NCBI GenBank assembly: GCA_964034945.1
Contig: OZ035962.1
Location: forward strand, 104,852,034 to 104,916,033
Reading direction: 5' to 3'
Length of the DNA stretch: 64,000 bases
Source: Chrysopilus asiliformis
Lineage: Eukaryota > Arthropoda > Insecta > Diptera > Rhagionidae
Positions 1-13,500 of the stretch are shown piece after piece (within the stretch, counting starts at the first letter, position 1; each line of letters opens with the position of its first letter). The translations under genes were made by a program, and so were the position numbers. The notes beneath the pieces are model-generated. The model saw nothing but the letters and a program-made list of their open reading frames with translations. It ran no database searches and was not told the origin of the DNA.

Positions 1-887
1 ATTAAGATTTTGCGTAAAGGCCACCAATTTCCCAAAACCATGTGCTGAAATGTGCGGAAAAATAGGTCAGAGTATTATAGCCCCTGCCTGGGCTATCATC
101 GATATTTCCACATTCTCTAAATCTCTTTACCCACTTATTCACGAATGAAACTGAGGTCTTTGTGTATTTTGCGCCATTTTTGCACTCATTTTGGGACCTT
201 TGGGATGATGCAAAACTAGGAACACCACTTCGAAACGCTTTTTGTATATCGCACTCATAAAGCCTTTAGTCTTACTTTACCAAAATATGACACTGTACTG
301 AAAAATTAATTATAGCGCGAAAAAGGCAATAGTATAAGCAAAGAAAATTGGCATCACACACACTTGTGCAAGCAAGTATAAAAAATTGCTGCGACACACG
401 TTTCTGTGGAACACACTGTACCTTTTGCTAAAATTTACTTTGCTATCGGTCTTAATTTTATCTGAAGCATTTATTTGATGTAAGACTCTAAAAATTTAAA
501 TTCTAAGCTCGTTCTGGTTATAAATCAAAAATTGTCAATATTTGAAGTTTTGGTACACTCTCGTGCGATTTTGAATCATTTATTTTAATCGCAAATTGCA
601 ATTGAATATTCATTTTTACAACTTTGCATATTACTTTTAATAAAACCATTAATATTATGAACATTATATATTATTATGTTTCATTTTTACTTTAATTTAA
701 GTAAAACGAACTGTCGGTGAAAAATCAGAGTAAGTTAATAATATTGTCACAAATTTAATTTTAAACGGTAAATTTAACGAAATATTATGTTCATTTGTGT
801 CTAAATGTAAATAACCGCTACACTAATCGCGAAAATTCTTAAATAATTCATATAATAAAAAAGTGTTACAAGTCTAACTAGAAATAA
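1..887. other. AT-rich flank, no gene recognised
   Basis: Downstream of the RhoGAP stop. It may hold its 3' UTR and then intergenic DNA. I saw no coding exon or delimited mobile element. Confidence 0.4.
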
Positions 888-1516
888 TTATAGCCGCGGC
901 GGCTTAAAATGTAAATGTGACGATTGCTGTGGTGTGTCCTGGACAACGGATGACGGTGAATTCGGAGCCAATGACCTTGTCGACGATGAGCTCGTTACCG
1001 CAACCTTCGGTGGCGATTGTACTTCAGCTGTTAATGGTATTGTGTCCATGAGAACATCACAGTCTTCGTCAATGGAATCTTTATTGCTAGAAGTCTTTAC
1101 GATTGCCATTAAATTCGTTATGTGTTGCTGTTGTTGCTGCTGCTGTTGTTGTGAGGATTCGAAAGATACAGCACGCGGCTTCCGTAATTTACTACTACAA
1201 CTACTACTAACTGTGTTACCACTACAATCAGTCATCAAACTATTCGATTTCCTTTGACGAAAACTATTTGAGCGCTGCTGCTGTTGGCCGGTAGCACCTC
1301 CAGCAGTCGTTGATACCGTTAGATTCGTGCCGTTAGGTGAATTAGTGCAGCCACCGCTACCGGAAGTCGTGTCCTGGGTAACCGAAACTTTGCCATTCTC
1401 CTTATTGCGGCGTGATGATGAACGATGGGGATGATGGCGACCCGGGCCACGACGTGAAGATCTTTTTACTGGATGATGAACGGATTCAGCGCTGGCACTT
1501 AGGCCGATGTTGCCAA
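888..1516 (-). CDS. RhoGAP gene exon 7: C-terminal exon
   Basis: Acceptor ATTTTTTAG|TTGGC, then GNIGLSASAESVHHPVKRSS, a basic RRGPGRHHPHRSSSRR stretch, a run of nine Gln, and the stop after HLHFKPPRL at 888-890. A longer open frame continues upstream to an ATG at 1562, but the acceptor lies between, so the spliced start is preferred. Assignment to the RhoGAP gene rests on strand, order and composition. Confidence 0.7.
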
Positions 1517-4500
1517 CTAAAAAATTTTCACGAATGGAAGAAAAATTATCGTCTACCTCCATATTTACACACTCAAAATAAATTGTGTATAAAACTTGAA
1601 TGTGATTGATTTTTTTTTTGTTAAATTAATAACTGAAATTGTGCATCCTTCGAAAGCCAAATTAATGGACAACAAATGTTAAACATTGATACTACATGCA
1701 CGAATGATATTGTAATTTTTATTAAATCTCATGATTAAAAAAAAACAGCATAACGAGCGCGATCAATTTTATTTAAATCGAGGCAAAAATAAAACTTTGA
1801 ACAATAACAAAGAGAAAAAAAAATGAGAGAAGTTTTTGTGAAGGCATTCACAAATATGATGATGGTGCTATTAAAAATAATAAACATGTAAAGAGTTTAT
1901 ACACTAAAAATATTTGACACATACAAATGTTTTGATGGCACAGCCAAACATACAAAAGAAAAATTAATTCATATAAAATGTTAACACTATTTAAAATCAT
2001 TGCATGTAAAAATTATTTCATAGATAATTTGAAAAATAAACATTGAATTTCATCAAAATCTTTATTTCAATCATTTTAAACATGCAAAATAATATTGATT
2101 ATCAGCTATAATAAAATATATAATTATCACAAAAAAATGAACAAATATTTACAGCAGATTGTTTTATAAAACCTTAAAAACTATTTTGTCAATTTATATT
2201 AAATAAGTTTAATATATGTATAAAATATCATAGGAAACTCTAAACTCTATAAAAGTTTGCAAATAAATCAAATTGTTTTTAAAAGAAAATTTGACAAAAA
2301 ATTCGTCGAAAAAATTCGTTATTAATGCTAAAATATTCCCTATGCCGCAAGCATTACCGCGATATAAATTTGTGTCCACAAAAATAGTTTTTACGTCGTT
2401 TAGAAAATACTAACAACTGTAACTTTAACATTTTGCGTGGAAATATTTGAAAAAAGAGTTCGTCGCTGGAAATCAGGGCACCAATCATGTATTCCGACGC
2501 GTCTCTGACTTTCGACTTCGACGCAGCTTTTAACTCTTGACTTCGCCATATCTGCAGCTTGAAATTTCGCGGAATCGTCACTATGAATCGAAACGTGATT
2601 CTGGCTGTCACTCCAGGAAATTTGAAGATGCTGATATGGCGAAGTCAAGAGTTAAAAGCTGCGTCGAAGTCGAAAGACAGAGACGCGTCAGAATACATGA
2701 TTGGGGCCCAGTTCTATCAGGTAATTAAATTTTTTTGGGAAACGATTAAGTAAAGTTAGTTAAAATTAATGCAGGCGTCCCTCGATTCCCTCGACATCTC
2801 GACATAAGACGTTTTGACATACAACGATCAATGGTTTGTACCCGGTCTTGATACACGATGGAAAAAATTTGACATACGTCGCAAAAGCTTTTCAAAACAT
2901 AACAAAAACTATAATTGCCAATCTGACAATTATTGAAAACCCGTATGGTGATATTCGTATCAAAATTCGAACAGTTGTACCAAAATTCCACTTTGAAGTC
3001 AAACTTTCCAATAAGATTTTTTAAAATTTATTCCAATCGGATTTTGATGTATGGAACTTTAATGTATAATCATGTCCTAAATAACTTTTGTTCTTGAACT
3101 TTTTTGATAAGATGCACCGTTTTTGAGATATTCGCAAAAAACTTTTTCGTTCGTATTTTTGCCTATGAACGAACTTAGCCTCGCATTTTATGAAAAACGA
3201 ATCTGCGCAAAATTTCAAGTCTCTAGCTCAATCCGTGCGCTCGCAATCCGCGCCACAGACAGACGGACGGGCAGACAGACGGAATTTATAGATTTAAATT
3301 TTTCAAGATCCCGCTGTGATCAAAACCATTTTTAAGCTGTGCTTAAAGCCGACTAAAGCAATTCTAAAAAAAAAAACTGTTTAAATGTATCGCTATTTCC
3401 AGTATCCGAAAAAATATGGTGTGGTATATTGTTTAGTTTCACCCTACAATTTCGTTACAAAAATCTGAGGTTATATAAATCTAATCCCATCTTCACTTCT
3501 AATTGTAATTTGAGTTGTACACAAGTTGTACACACGTCCTTCATTTTTGTATTATTCTCCCTTTATCATAAAAAAAACACTTTCCTTATACATAAATCCG
3601 AAAAAGCCTCTTCAAGCATTTTAAATAACAATATTTTAGATAACAACTAACATAGCGTTTAAAAGTAAAAATTATTTTTGCACAGGCATCGTACAAAAAT
3701 ATTTTGATATATCGATGCAACAAAGAATGAAATGCAGTTCATATCAAATAGAATATTAAACAAAAAATTTATATAGATGTTAACATAAAGAGAAGGAAAA
3801 AACTCATTAAAAAAGTATCCAAATGGACAAAAAAAAATTTATGTAAAATTTCATCTGACAAATGATTTGCAATGCAATAGAGACATATTGAAAAATATTA
3901 AATATATCTTATAATATGATTTATTTTTAAAAAAGGAAATCAAGTATAGTAAAAAACATTGAAACAAAACTAAATTGCTGCTGTTGGTTACGATTATCAT
4001 TATTATTGTTTTGATTATTACGATTGTTGCGAACAGTGTGCCGTGCATTTGCGGTTAGGACATAATCAACCTCCTCATCACTCCCTATCGTCCGCAACGT
4101 TCGTATATTGCCACCATCACGTACAATAAGAGCCGCTGTAGGTGATACCGATTGATCACTATCAGCCATTTCTTGTGATGCTGTTAGCGAAGTGGACCCG
4201 GACTGCTGTGGAATCATTGACGATGAAATGATGAATGATGAAGGCCTATGATTCATCAGCGGATCGGCAATTGTTGCCCTACGGAACATCAACCTTGATT
4301 GGTGATTTTCTTCACCAGCGATCTCTAAGCGAGCAGCTTCAGCAATGGCATGTTGATAGTCATCGTCACCGTTCACACCAGCAGCAGATCGGACTCTATT
4401 GGCGTTTGATGGCAGCAATTGTGAATTGTAGCTAAGCAGCGGTGATGAGGAAGCATGATGCATTTTTTCACAGTTTTCAATAACAACATCATGAACATTA

Positions 4501-7500
4501 TTATTATTACAATTATTACTATACGCATTATGATGATTAATAACATCATAATATATACCGGATATCGGTGGAAAATTCGTGTCCATCATCATCATTGAAG
4601 AGGCCTCATTCTCGTCCGTCTCCATCCGCTGATGATGATGTTGATGCTGCTGCTGGTGACAACAGTGTTGGAGCATTAGTAGCATCGCATTATTGCTGAG
4701 GCATCCCTGATGAGTGTCCTGAATATCATTCGTACTGCCCCCAAAATATTGATAGCCTTCAGCACAAGCCGCCGCCAATTCCAGCGAACCGCCACGGGCG
4801 CCAAGAAACCATTCAGAACGAGTTCGCATTCTAGCCGTCTGGCGCTCATGAACCTTTTGAAGGGAATCGGTTGTATGATGTTTTTTTCAATATTGTCAAC
4901 ATATTTAGGTGTTTTCTTTGATTAAATTTAAATCTCGATAAACTTTATTCTTACTTTATTTGTACATCCGAAAAAAAAACTAAATCAACTTAAACTACGG
5001 TGGGATAAATAAATATATTACAATATCGTTTGTCCGTGAGATAAATATGTACAATATATGGCCATCGTGAATGAACAAAAACGTTCTTATTAAATAAATT
5101 TATTACAATTGAGGTTGAACTGCAAAGTCCAATATTTCTTTATTGTGATATGAGTGACTTTTTCTGATTTTGGTAAATTTTAATACAATAAATAATGTAT
5201 TTTTTGTAATAAATCTAATTATTTGATTTTCTCTTATTAACTGATTTTTTTTCAATTTTTTGAAAATAATTTCCGAACCCAATACGATAAAGTTTTGCTT
5301 TTATTGACATTTTGCCAACATTTCTTTGATCAAAAACTAGGTAGATTTTAAAATTGAGATCGAAAGGTTTTTGGAATCAGTAAATACTTTTGCAGTAATT
5401 TTTTTTATCTGGCGATACTGCTTTGCTTTGACTAAAGTAGGCTACACATCTATCAGTTTTCGATCAGTCGCGACTGTTACGGCACTTGTCAGTTTTCCAT
5501 AAGTTTTTTACATCTAGGTATGCGTTCACATCTATCAGTTGCAACTGACAGTTTTTTGTGAAAATTTTCCATTCATTTTGATTGTAGAGTTCAAAAAATA
5601 CCGGTGGATAATAAAGAGAGAGCGTGTGTATGCAATATTATTGCATTAAGTTCAAAAAATAAAATTTGGTTCTGTTCTGTTGCGATACAACTGACGCGAC
5701 TGACGCGAACGTTCACTCCAATCAGTTGGGCATCGGATTTTAAAAAAAAAAAACTGATTTGCCCACGAATTTTTTCGTAGTTACACATCAGTTGTCTGAT
5801 TTTACGTTCACACCAATCAGTTTCCCATCAGTTTCTCAAAAACTGATGGAAAACTGATAGATGTGTAGCCTACTTTAGAGAAGTAACATTTAAGAAGCTT
5901 AGAACAGCTCGAAAAAAAAATCTGAAACCAATTCAACTCTTAACCACAGGGATGTTTGCATGCTATCATGCAATACCCTAAAAGTTTCCCACAAAATATT
6001 TCAGGATAAATTAATTGATTTTATTTAATGTTACAGAAGTACTTGACATTCTTTAAAAGTCGTACATTATCAGTTTTTGCAAGTTTTTTAATATAAATTT
6101 TTGACAAATATCTGAATTTAGAGAAACATTGGAAAATTCATGTACAACGTGCATCAATAAGCTAGATTTCAGTTTATCCAATTAGAGATACCAATTTTGT
6201 AACTTCGAATTAATAATACTTTAAATCCATCAGGAACCGTGCATCTAGTGGAGTAATAACATTAAAACCGCAAGAAATTATAATCCCGAGTATCCATCTT
6301 TGTCATCTCTTAACAAAAAAATTAAAAAGGGTATCCAATTTACCCATACATGATCTAAATACGAAGTTCGACCATTTTTTAGCCTCGAATACTGTAAATT
6401 CATTAATTTCATAGAAATCCTTCCAAGCTCCGGGTCCGAAAAATCACCCACTTTTAGTTCTTGAAAAATTTCATATTTTAGCAAGTAAAGATTTATATAG
6501 TGTTACTTTTTACTTTGTTATGTTGAAAATTACATACAATATCGCAACAATACGAGGATAAAGTTCGATAAATAATGAATACCCCAATAAAGTAATATTA
6601 GTTGCGTTTTTTTAATGTTCTGAAACAGTTCAGAACAAGCTTTCCATACAAAATCCTGCACCACCTTTTCATCTCGAACAGCGCTTGGAACAAAGGGAAA
6701 TTTTATACGGTAATGTACGGTAATGAAATGCTGCTAACTTCAACATAATAAATCTGACATTTTATTCTCAATTGAGGATTTTGTGTTGGTGGTTTGTTGG
6801 TTCTGTTCGACAGCGAAATAGTTTTAATCATGGGAGATAGCGAATCGTGATTATATCAAGAAAATATAGCAGTAACGGCCTACTGATGTAACCAACGTGA
6901 AGTTAGTTGCCATTCGAACTCAATGAAATTTCCCACTTACTCTGGATCGTTTTTTTAATGTTCCGTGTTCTAGAACATTAAAAAAACGCACTATTATCAG
7001 CAGTATTGCATTTGTAAACGTGGCAAAATTAGTTAAAAATCACAAAACTTTACGCAGAAATTCACAATTACAAAAGTTGTTTGTTCAGACACTACATGTT
7101 ATAATAAAAAGAATGGAGAGAAAAAATGTATAACTAAAATTGTTTGCCAGTTTTAAATACAAGTTTTTAACAATATAAGTATTTCTCAAATATAGTAAAT
7201 AGAAAAAAAAATTAACATTGTTGTTTGAAAAGAAGTGAAGTTAGTAGGATTCCTAAGAAAATTCCAACATTATAAAAAATAAAAAACAGAAATAAAAAGT
7301 CAGTTCTGCCATTCAATGTCCTATATAATTCAATATCCCTATACTAGTGAGGTGGGAAAACTTGTGGAAATATTATTTGTACTTTCAACGTGAAAATTTG
7401 AGCAAATTAAAAATTTAAAAAAATTGTTAGTTAAAGTAAAATTTTAGTATTATATAAAAATAATAAGCAAAATACTATTCGTATTAAAAACTATGCTTCT

Positions 7501-10500
7501 TTGAAATTTAGCTTTCCGCCCTAAATTACTTATTTTTTATAATGCCTTTAAAAAAAACTCATATTTTGTAGTTGAACTACTTTACGTGTAAAAGTACAAA
7601 TAATTCACTTAAAAAACCAAACCAAAATAATTTATTTACAAAAAATTGTTTAAAACTGTTAGAGAATCAGTGTGTAAAATGAAAAAAAGCATTCATGTTA
7701 TTGAATATCTTACCCCTTTCACCATTTTTTTTGATAAAAAGAACTATTTTTTATTCTCAATTATTAATTAAACAATAAGCAAATTAATGATACATAAAAA
7801 AATTATTTCAATAATTTCAAAAAGTTTGTTATTAAAAATAGGAAGAAATATTACAAAAATAATATCATCATTTATGTAAAAAAAATCTTAAGAATATCAC
7901 TTCTATAAAAAGGTAGGAAAATCAAATGAAAAAAAAAATCATTTCGCTTGTTTTGCTTTTAAACACAGTCAACTAGTAGTTAATATTTCTAGGTTATTAA
8001 AATTATAATTATTATTAGAGAAATTAAATACAGAATTGTAATAAATATTTAGACAGAAACCTGAGATGTTGAGAAATAATAGTCGCTCACCTGTGGTAAA
8101 TACGACAGGCTTTTTGTACTCTCGGCATAACGATTGACTGCCCTCAATTCATCCATGGTCATGTGATGGCTGACGGCTGATGCTGATTTTGATGATCTGG
8201 TGGATGAGCAACTTGAGGAGTTTTTAATACCATTGCTACTACCGATACCCCCACCACCACCATTATTACTAGAACCACCACCACTCCCAGTTGCCTGTGA
8301 TGATAATGCAAAGACACCAGGCCCCTCAAGTGATACAGAAAGTCTTGCGCATGATTCTAATAATGAATGTTCTGGAATGATACCAAGCGAGAGAGCACTA
8401 TTACCAATGGCTGAACTTGAGCTGGTCAATAGGGCTGGTGTCGATTGAGATTCTTCTTGAGCAACTAGTTTGATTTGATTTGGTATTTGGATTTGATTTT
8501 GTTTGATATGAAACGAAAACAAAAGAAAAACAATACGAAAACAATGATTTTAATAAAATGATGTCTACTAAAATTTTTCAAAATGAATATTTCTTTTAAC
8601 AAATTACACTGATAAAAAATTTACCCCTCTATTCTGGGTAACTGATAAAAGTGTGTTAACTTGTTAACTCGATATAAGAGGAAGTTAATTAAATTTGGTA
8701 TTCTTGCAAACAAGTTAAGAAACGTCAAACGAACAACTGTCTGTTAACTCGTATCTTGTTAAGAGAATTTGGTATTCTTTAACCCTTTCGGTATTTTGAT
8801 GCCGAATGGCATCATGCTAAAAAAATTGAATTGTCTTATTATTTATTTATTTTCAACACTCTATTCTCATTCAGTGCACCATTAAGTGCATTTTTGACCC
8901 AATTTTGATTTTTTGAGTAAAAAGCTGGACCACAGTGGACGTATTTGAAAAAAATTTTTTTTTTTTTTTTTTTAATGAATACTAATAGCTTAAACATCAT
9001 TAATTTGTATAGAGAGTATTTTTAAAACCCATAGAAAAAAACATGCACCGAAAGGGTTAAACAAATTTATCTAACCTCATAGGTCTATTAACTTAAAAGG
9101 TCCGAGTGCATAAGTTGTATAAACGTATAAGCTTTCTGTTTTTGTCAAAACAATTTTGTTTCTGTTATTTGATTTTTTAAAAAAATCTCAGATCTTTTAC
9201 ATTTATTATCCAAATGTTAAACAGATATTTTAACATTTATTATCCAGAATAGCTGGGTTCATTTATTAAATGAGGCGTTAAAAGCTAGAGTAGACCAAGA
9301 CACATAATCGAGTTTTTGAAGCTTTTCCACTTTTGTACTATTATTGACTGTAAATTTTTGGAAAAAAAAATTTCTGTGGACTTTATTACTCAATGTTGAA
9401 ATGTTCTTTTGTGCATCCAAACATTTTTATCTAAAAACTAACTCGCAATAGTGATTCAAACACAAAAAAATTCACGATTTCGACATGTGGGTTGGTCCAC
9501 TCTAGCTTTTAACGCCTCAAATATGTTATCTATAACAAAAGCATGATATTTACAATATTTAAATCATATAGAATACTTACTTAAACCCCATCGTTCACAT
9601 TCGCATTGTAACCATGTCTTTTCGGCTTCAAGGGAAAGTTGAACTAAAAATCAAGTTAAAAGAATTTAAAAAAAATTTTTTCACAACCAGGGTATATATT
9701 TTTTGTGTGGACGAAAACTTATTTATAAACATCAGTAACTCAACAAAAAATCAACAAAATCATATATAAATCAACAAATCAATAGGGTACTCAATCTCCG
9801 AGAGCTTAAAGCTTTTTGTACCTGAAAAGTGCTCAAGAAAAATTTTAGATTCGAATAATTTTCTGTGTACATGTGTTGGAACGCCGTCATCACTGCTATC
9901 GACAATATATCCCACAATTAAATTTTTTTGCAAAAATACGCAATAACTATCAACAAAATATTGACAACTATTCAATAATTACTCAATAAAAGTATGAAGT
10001 TTCCAAGTTACCAGCAGATTCCTTGTTTTCGATTAATTCTTGGCAATACATTTTAATCGAAACGAAAGTTTTACATGGTATCAATGCAATTCATTTTCAA
10101 GTGTTGGGTTCGAGTCGATTTAATTTTCGATTCGAGATACATAAAAAGCCGCAGACCATTTGAATACGCCATTTGTTTTCAACAAACAGCGTGCGATTTT
10201 ATTTAATTTCAAGAAAATAGTTTTTTACCTGCATAGCTTTGTTGTGCTGATTTTCCTCTCGGCGGTGGTGGATATCGAAAGCTGCAAATCCATTCGTCTT
10301 GTACTTTTAAAATTCGTCCCGTCACTCTTGCGTAAAATTCATAATTATCTCGTCCAAATAAATCATATGTGGCGAATTGATCAATCATTTGTTTCATAAT
10401 TTTAGTTGCAACCTGTAAACATGAAAAAGTCAAAAATAAAACCGCGATGAATAAATAATAAATAATTGTTACAAATATTGCGTACACTATTGAAAAAGAT

Positions 10501-13500
10501 GCGTTGAACTTTATTTATTATGGGTATTCATGTAACCGCATAAAATTACGCATCGCGTGTTTGCGTATTTTTTACGCGTATTATTTCATGAACGCACTCT
10601 TCAAATAATTTCTTTAAATCAATCAACTGCTCGACAGTTTTCTCTCAGTAGCCACAACTGAAAATGCCGAGAATCAGTGAACAAATAAAATTTATCATAA
10701 TATGGAAATTAATCTCACAAAAGAAATTCTTATTATTGTAGCCGAATTTCACAATTTCTGGAATTTCCGTATTTGACGTTTGTGTAATTTTACCAGGGCA
10801 CCAATCATGTATTCCGACGCGTCTCTGACTTTCGACTTCGACGCAGCTTTTAACTCTTGACTTCGCCATATCTGCTTGAAATTTCGCGGAATCGTCACTA
10901 TGAATCGAAACGTGATTCTGACTGTCACTCCAGGAAATTTGACGATGCTGATATGGCGAAGTCTGCGTCGTCGAAAGACAGAGACGCGTCGGAATACATG
11001 ATTGGTGCCCTGGTTCTTAGCACACCAAAATCGTCGCGTCAACTCACGACGGCCGCGTAAAAGATTTCAAATTTTAAGAGTTCATTTACGATGTGATAAA
11101 TTTACATAGTTTACGCGGTTTTCGAGGGTTTTATGCGATTCCATGAATCCCTTTATTATTTTGTGTTTTTTTTTTTTAAATTTTCTTTTTATAAATAAAT
11201 ATATTTTTATATTGTGTGTGATTAATCATATTTACGGTCATTGATTGTATAAATATTGTTACTTAATTTGAATCGATTAAATATATTAATATATAGACTA
11301 GGTAAGGCATTTATATGGATCTTGCGTTGAGGGAATTTTCGAATTAGCAGTCAGTCGGGTGTTAAATTAAAATCAACGCAACATGCACTACTATAACAAA
11401 ATTATAAATAAATAAAATCAATAGCGACATCAACAGAAACATAAAAAAATACTAGCAAAACAAAAGTTAGCTAGACGAGCGCCAATATTCCGATCAATAA
11501 TCAACTAAGATCTTTGATAAAATAGAGAATTTTTATCATTTTCATGCAAACTCATATTTTAGGGAACGTTTTTTTTCATATACATGATCCGTAATACTAC
11601 CTAAATATATATTCTATATCGTTGTATTATTATTTCATGAGATTTTTTTGCTACAGAGAACTACAGAGTTGATAGAGAGAAAGTATGTATAGAGTTATTT
11701 CACAAAATAGAGAATTAAATGCCATAAAAATTCAGGAGAATTTCACAAAAAAAAACTTTTCAAATCTTCAATCACAAAAAAATTATACAATACACGTATT
11801 TAGGACCAGCATCTCAAGGAACCAAATTTGTAATCAAAACTTTAATAACATTGGAAATATAAAATCCATATTTTATTGTCTATAAAATACGTCACACTTT
11901 AAGAGGAGACAGGAGGCTTCGGTAGAGTGATGGTGGTACCAAACTCCACATTAAAAACCGCGAAAATCCGTTACGATGTAAGCCTAAAATTATCCAATCT
12001 TTAAAGATATTGAGGATTAAAAAATCGAGATATCCAGAAATTCGTCCGTAAATTATAAATTCTTCTACAAACCAGAACTGAGCTTGTAAAGGGTCTTTCA
12101 ACAAGGACAAAACAATTTGGTATTTTAATCAAAACGCACCCTAAAACTTTTTTTATGATCTGGCAATGCTAAAACGTCAGATAAGGTTTACATTTTTATC
12201 ATGGTGAAGTTCACGAACGAGCAACGTTTGGAAATTATTAAAACTTACTACCGAAATTCTGAGTCGGTGGTCGCAATCGTGTAATCTCGAGAAATGGTCC
12301 GGTCGAATGGCCATGCGATTTAACGCCGTTGGATTTATTTTTATGGGGTTATGTTAAATCGTTGGTTTATACCAACAAGCCAACAACGTTAGAGGAGCTC
12401 AGGAACAATATCGAACGCGAAATTGCCAACGGTCCGGCCGATATGGAAGAGTGGTGGAAAATTGGCTCCAAAGAATCAATCAGTGCAATGCTCGCTGTTA
12501 CTTAAATGTAAGATGTCCACTACACCTGGAATAAATTTCAGCCCGATATCTCAATTATTCTGTGTTTTATTTAAATACAAAATTGTTATGTCCTTGTTGA
12601 AAGACCCGATACATAATAAGAAAATCGGATATTTCGTATTTATGAAATTTTGGAACCGTGTATTCGATATCTATCAACAGTCCCAATTTCAAACCATTCT
12701 ATGTTTTTCAATTTCGATTAACTTTGTCAAAACCCTATTCATTTGCTAATTTGTTAATAAAGTTCCAACAAAGCGATAAGACAATTGCAATTAGGCTATA
12801 AACAGTAAGCAAAAATAAAAGATTTTAACAAAAATAAACATCAAAGTTGAATAAAAGTTTAAAAAAGCAGCATTCCAATTGATTCAAGCCAAATTCAATA
12901 AATAATTCAATCAAAAGTACAATAGTGGATCTGGTCTTATGATTAGTTAAGCATATCAACAAGCTAATTAACTAACTGAAAAAAATTTTAATGAAAATAA
13001 TCATAAAACACACAAGTGTTATAGTAAATAAACATTTCTAATATATTTAATAAAATCTTCATTGTTACTTTCTTGAACGATTGTAGCTGTACGATGTTCA
13101 ATCAAGTATAAAAATAAAAAAGGAAGATTTCAACTTAAACTTACATTCACTTCCGCCTGCAGACGAATTGAATTAGAGAAGCGCAAAAATAATTTCAATT
13201 TGTGTATTTATTTGTGTATATTTAATAATTATATAAAAATTGTATTGTAAAATATTTATTACGAGAACAAGTTTTTTGGAAAAAAAGGTAAAGGAGAAAG
13301 AGAAAATTATAAAACAATAGAAAATATATACGAGTAAAATGTAATATAAAAACACAGGCCATATTGAAAACATTTATTAGTTAAAAAAAATTTTTTTTTT
13401 GTAAAAATATGGACAGAAATCTGTTGTTTTTGTACAAGTGATTTATTTCGTGTAGTAATCAAAACAAATTACAAGAAAATCTGTCGCAAAATATATCATA

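Larger units (their letters stand above)
1517..3970. other. RhoGAP intron 6
   Basis: Very AT-rich. Contains a fold-back MITE (2474-2711) and a truncated R repeat (about 2890-3320); otherwise nothing recognised. Confidence 0.5.
4854..8090. other. RhoGAP intron 5
   Basis: AT-rich intron with two fold-back elements (5432-5878 and 6603-6990). No coding signal on either strand in the remainder. Confidence 0.5.

Noticed and set aside
934..1257. Plus-strand frame with a poly-Cys run
   Set aside because: Antisense of the poly-Gln tract in RhoGAP exon 7.
2889..2960. CRISPR-like or tandem array
   Set aside because: Repeated words are dispersed R-repeat blocks, not regularly spaced; the genome is eukaryotic.
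13173..13373. Short hydrophobic frame resembling a membrane peptide
   Set aside because: Located in AT-rich intron DNA; composition alone explains it.
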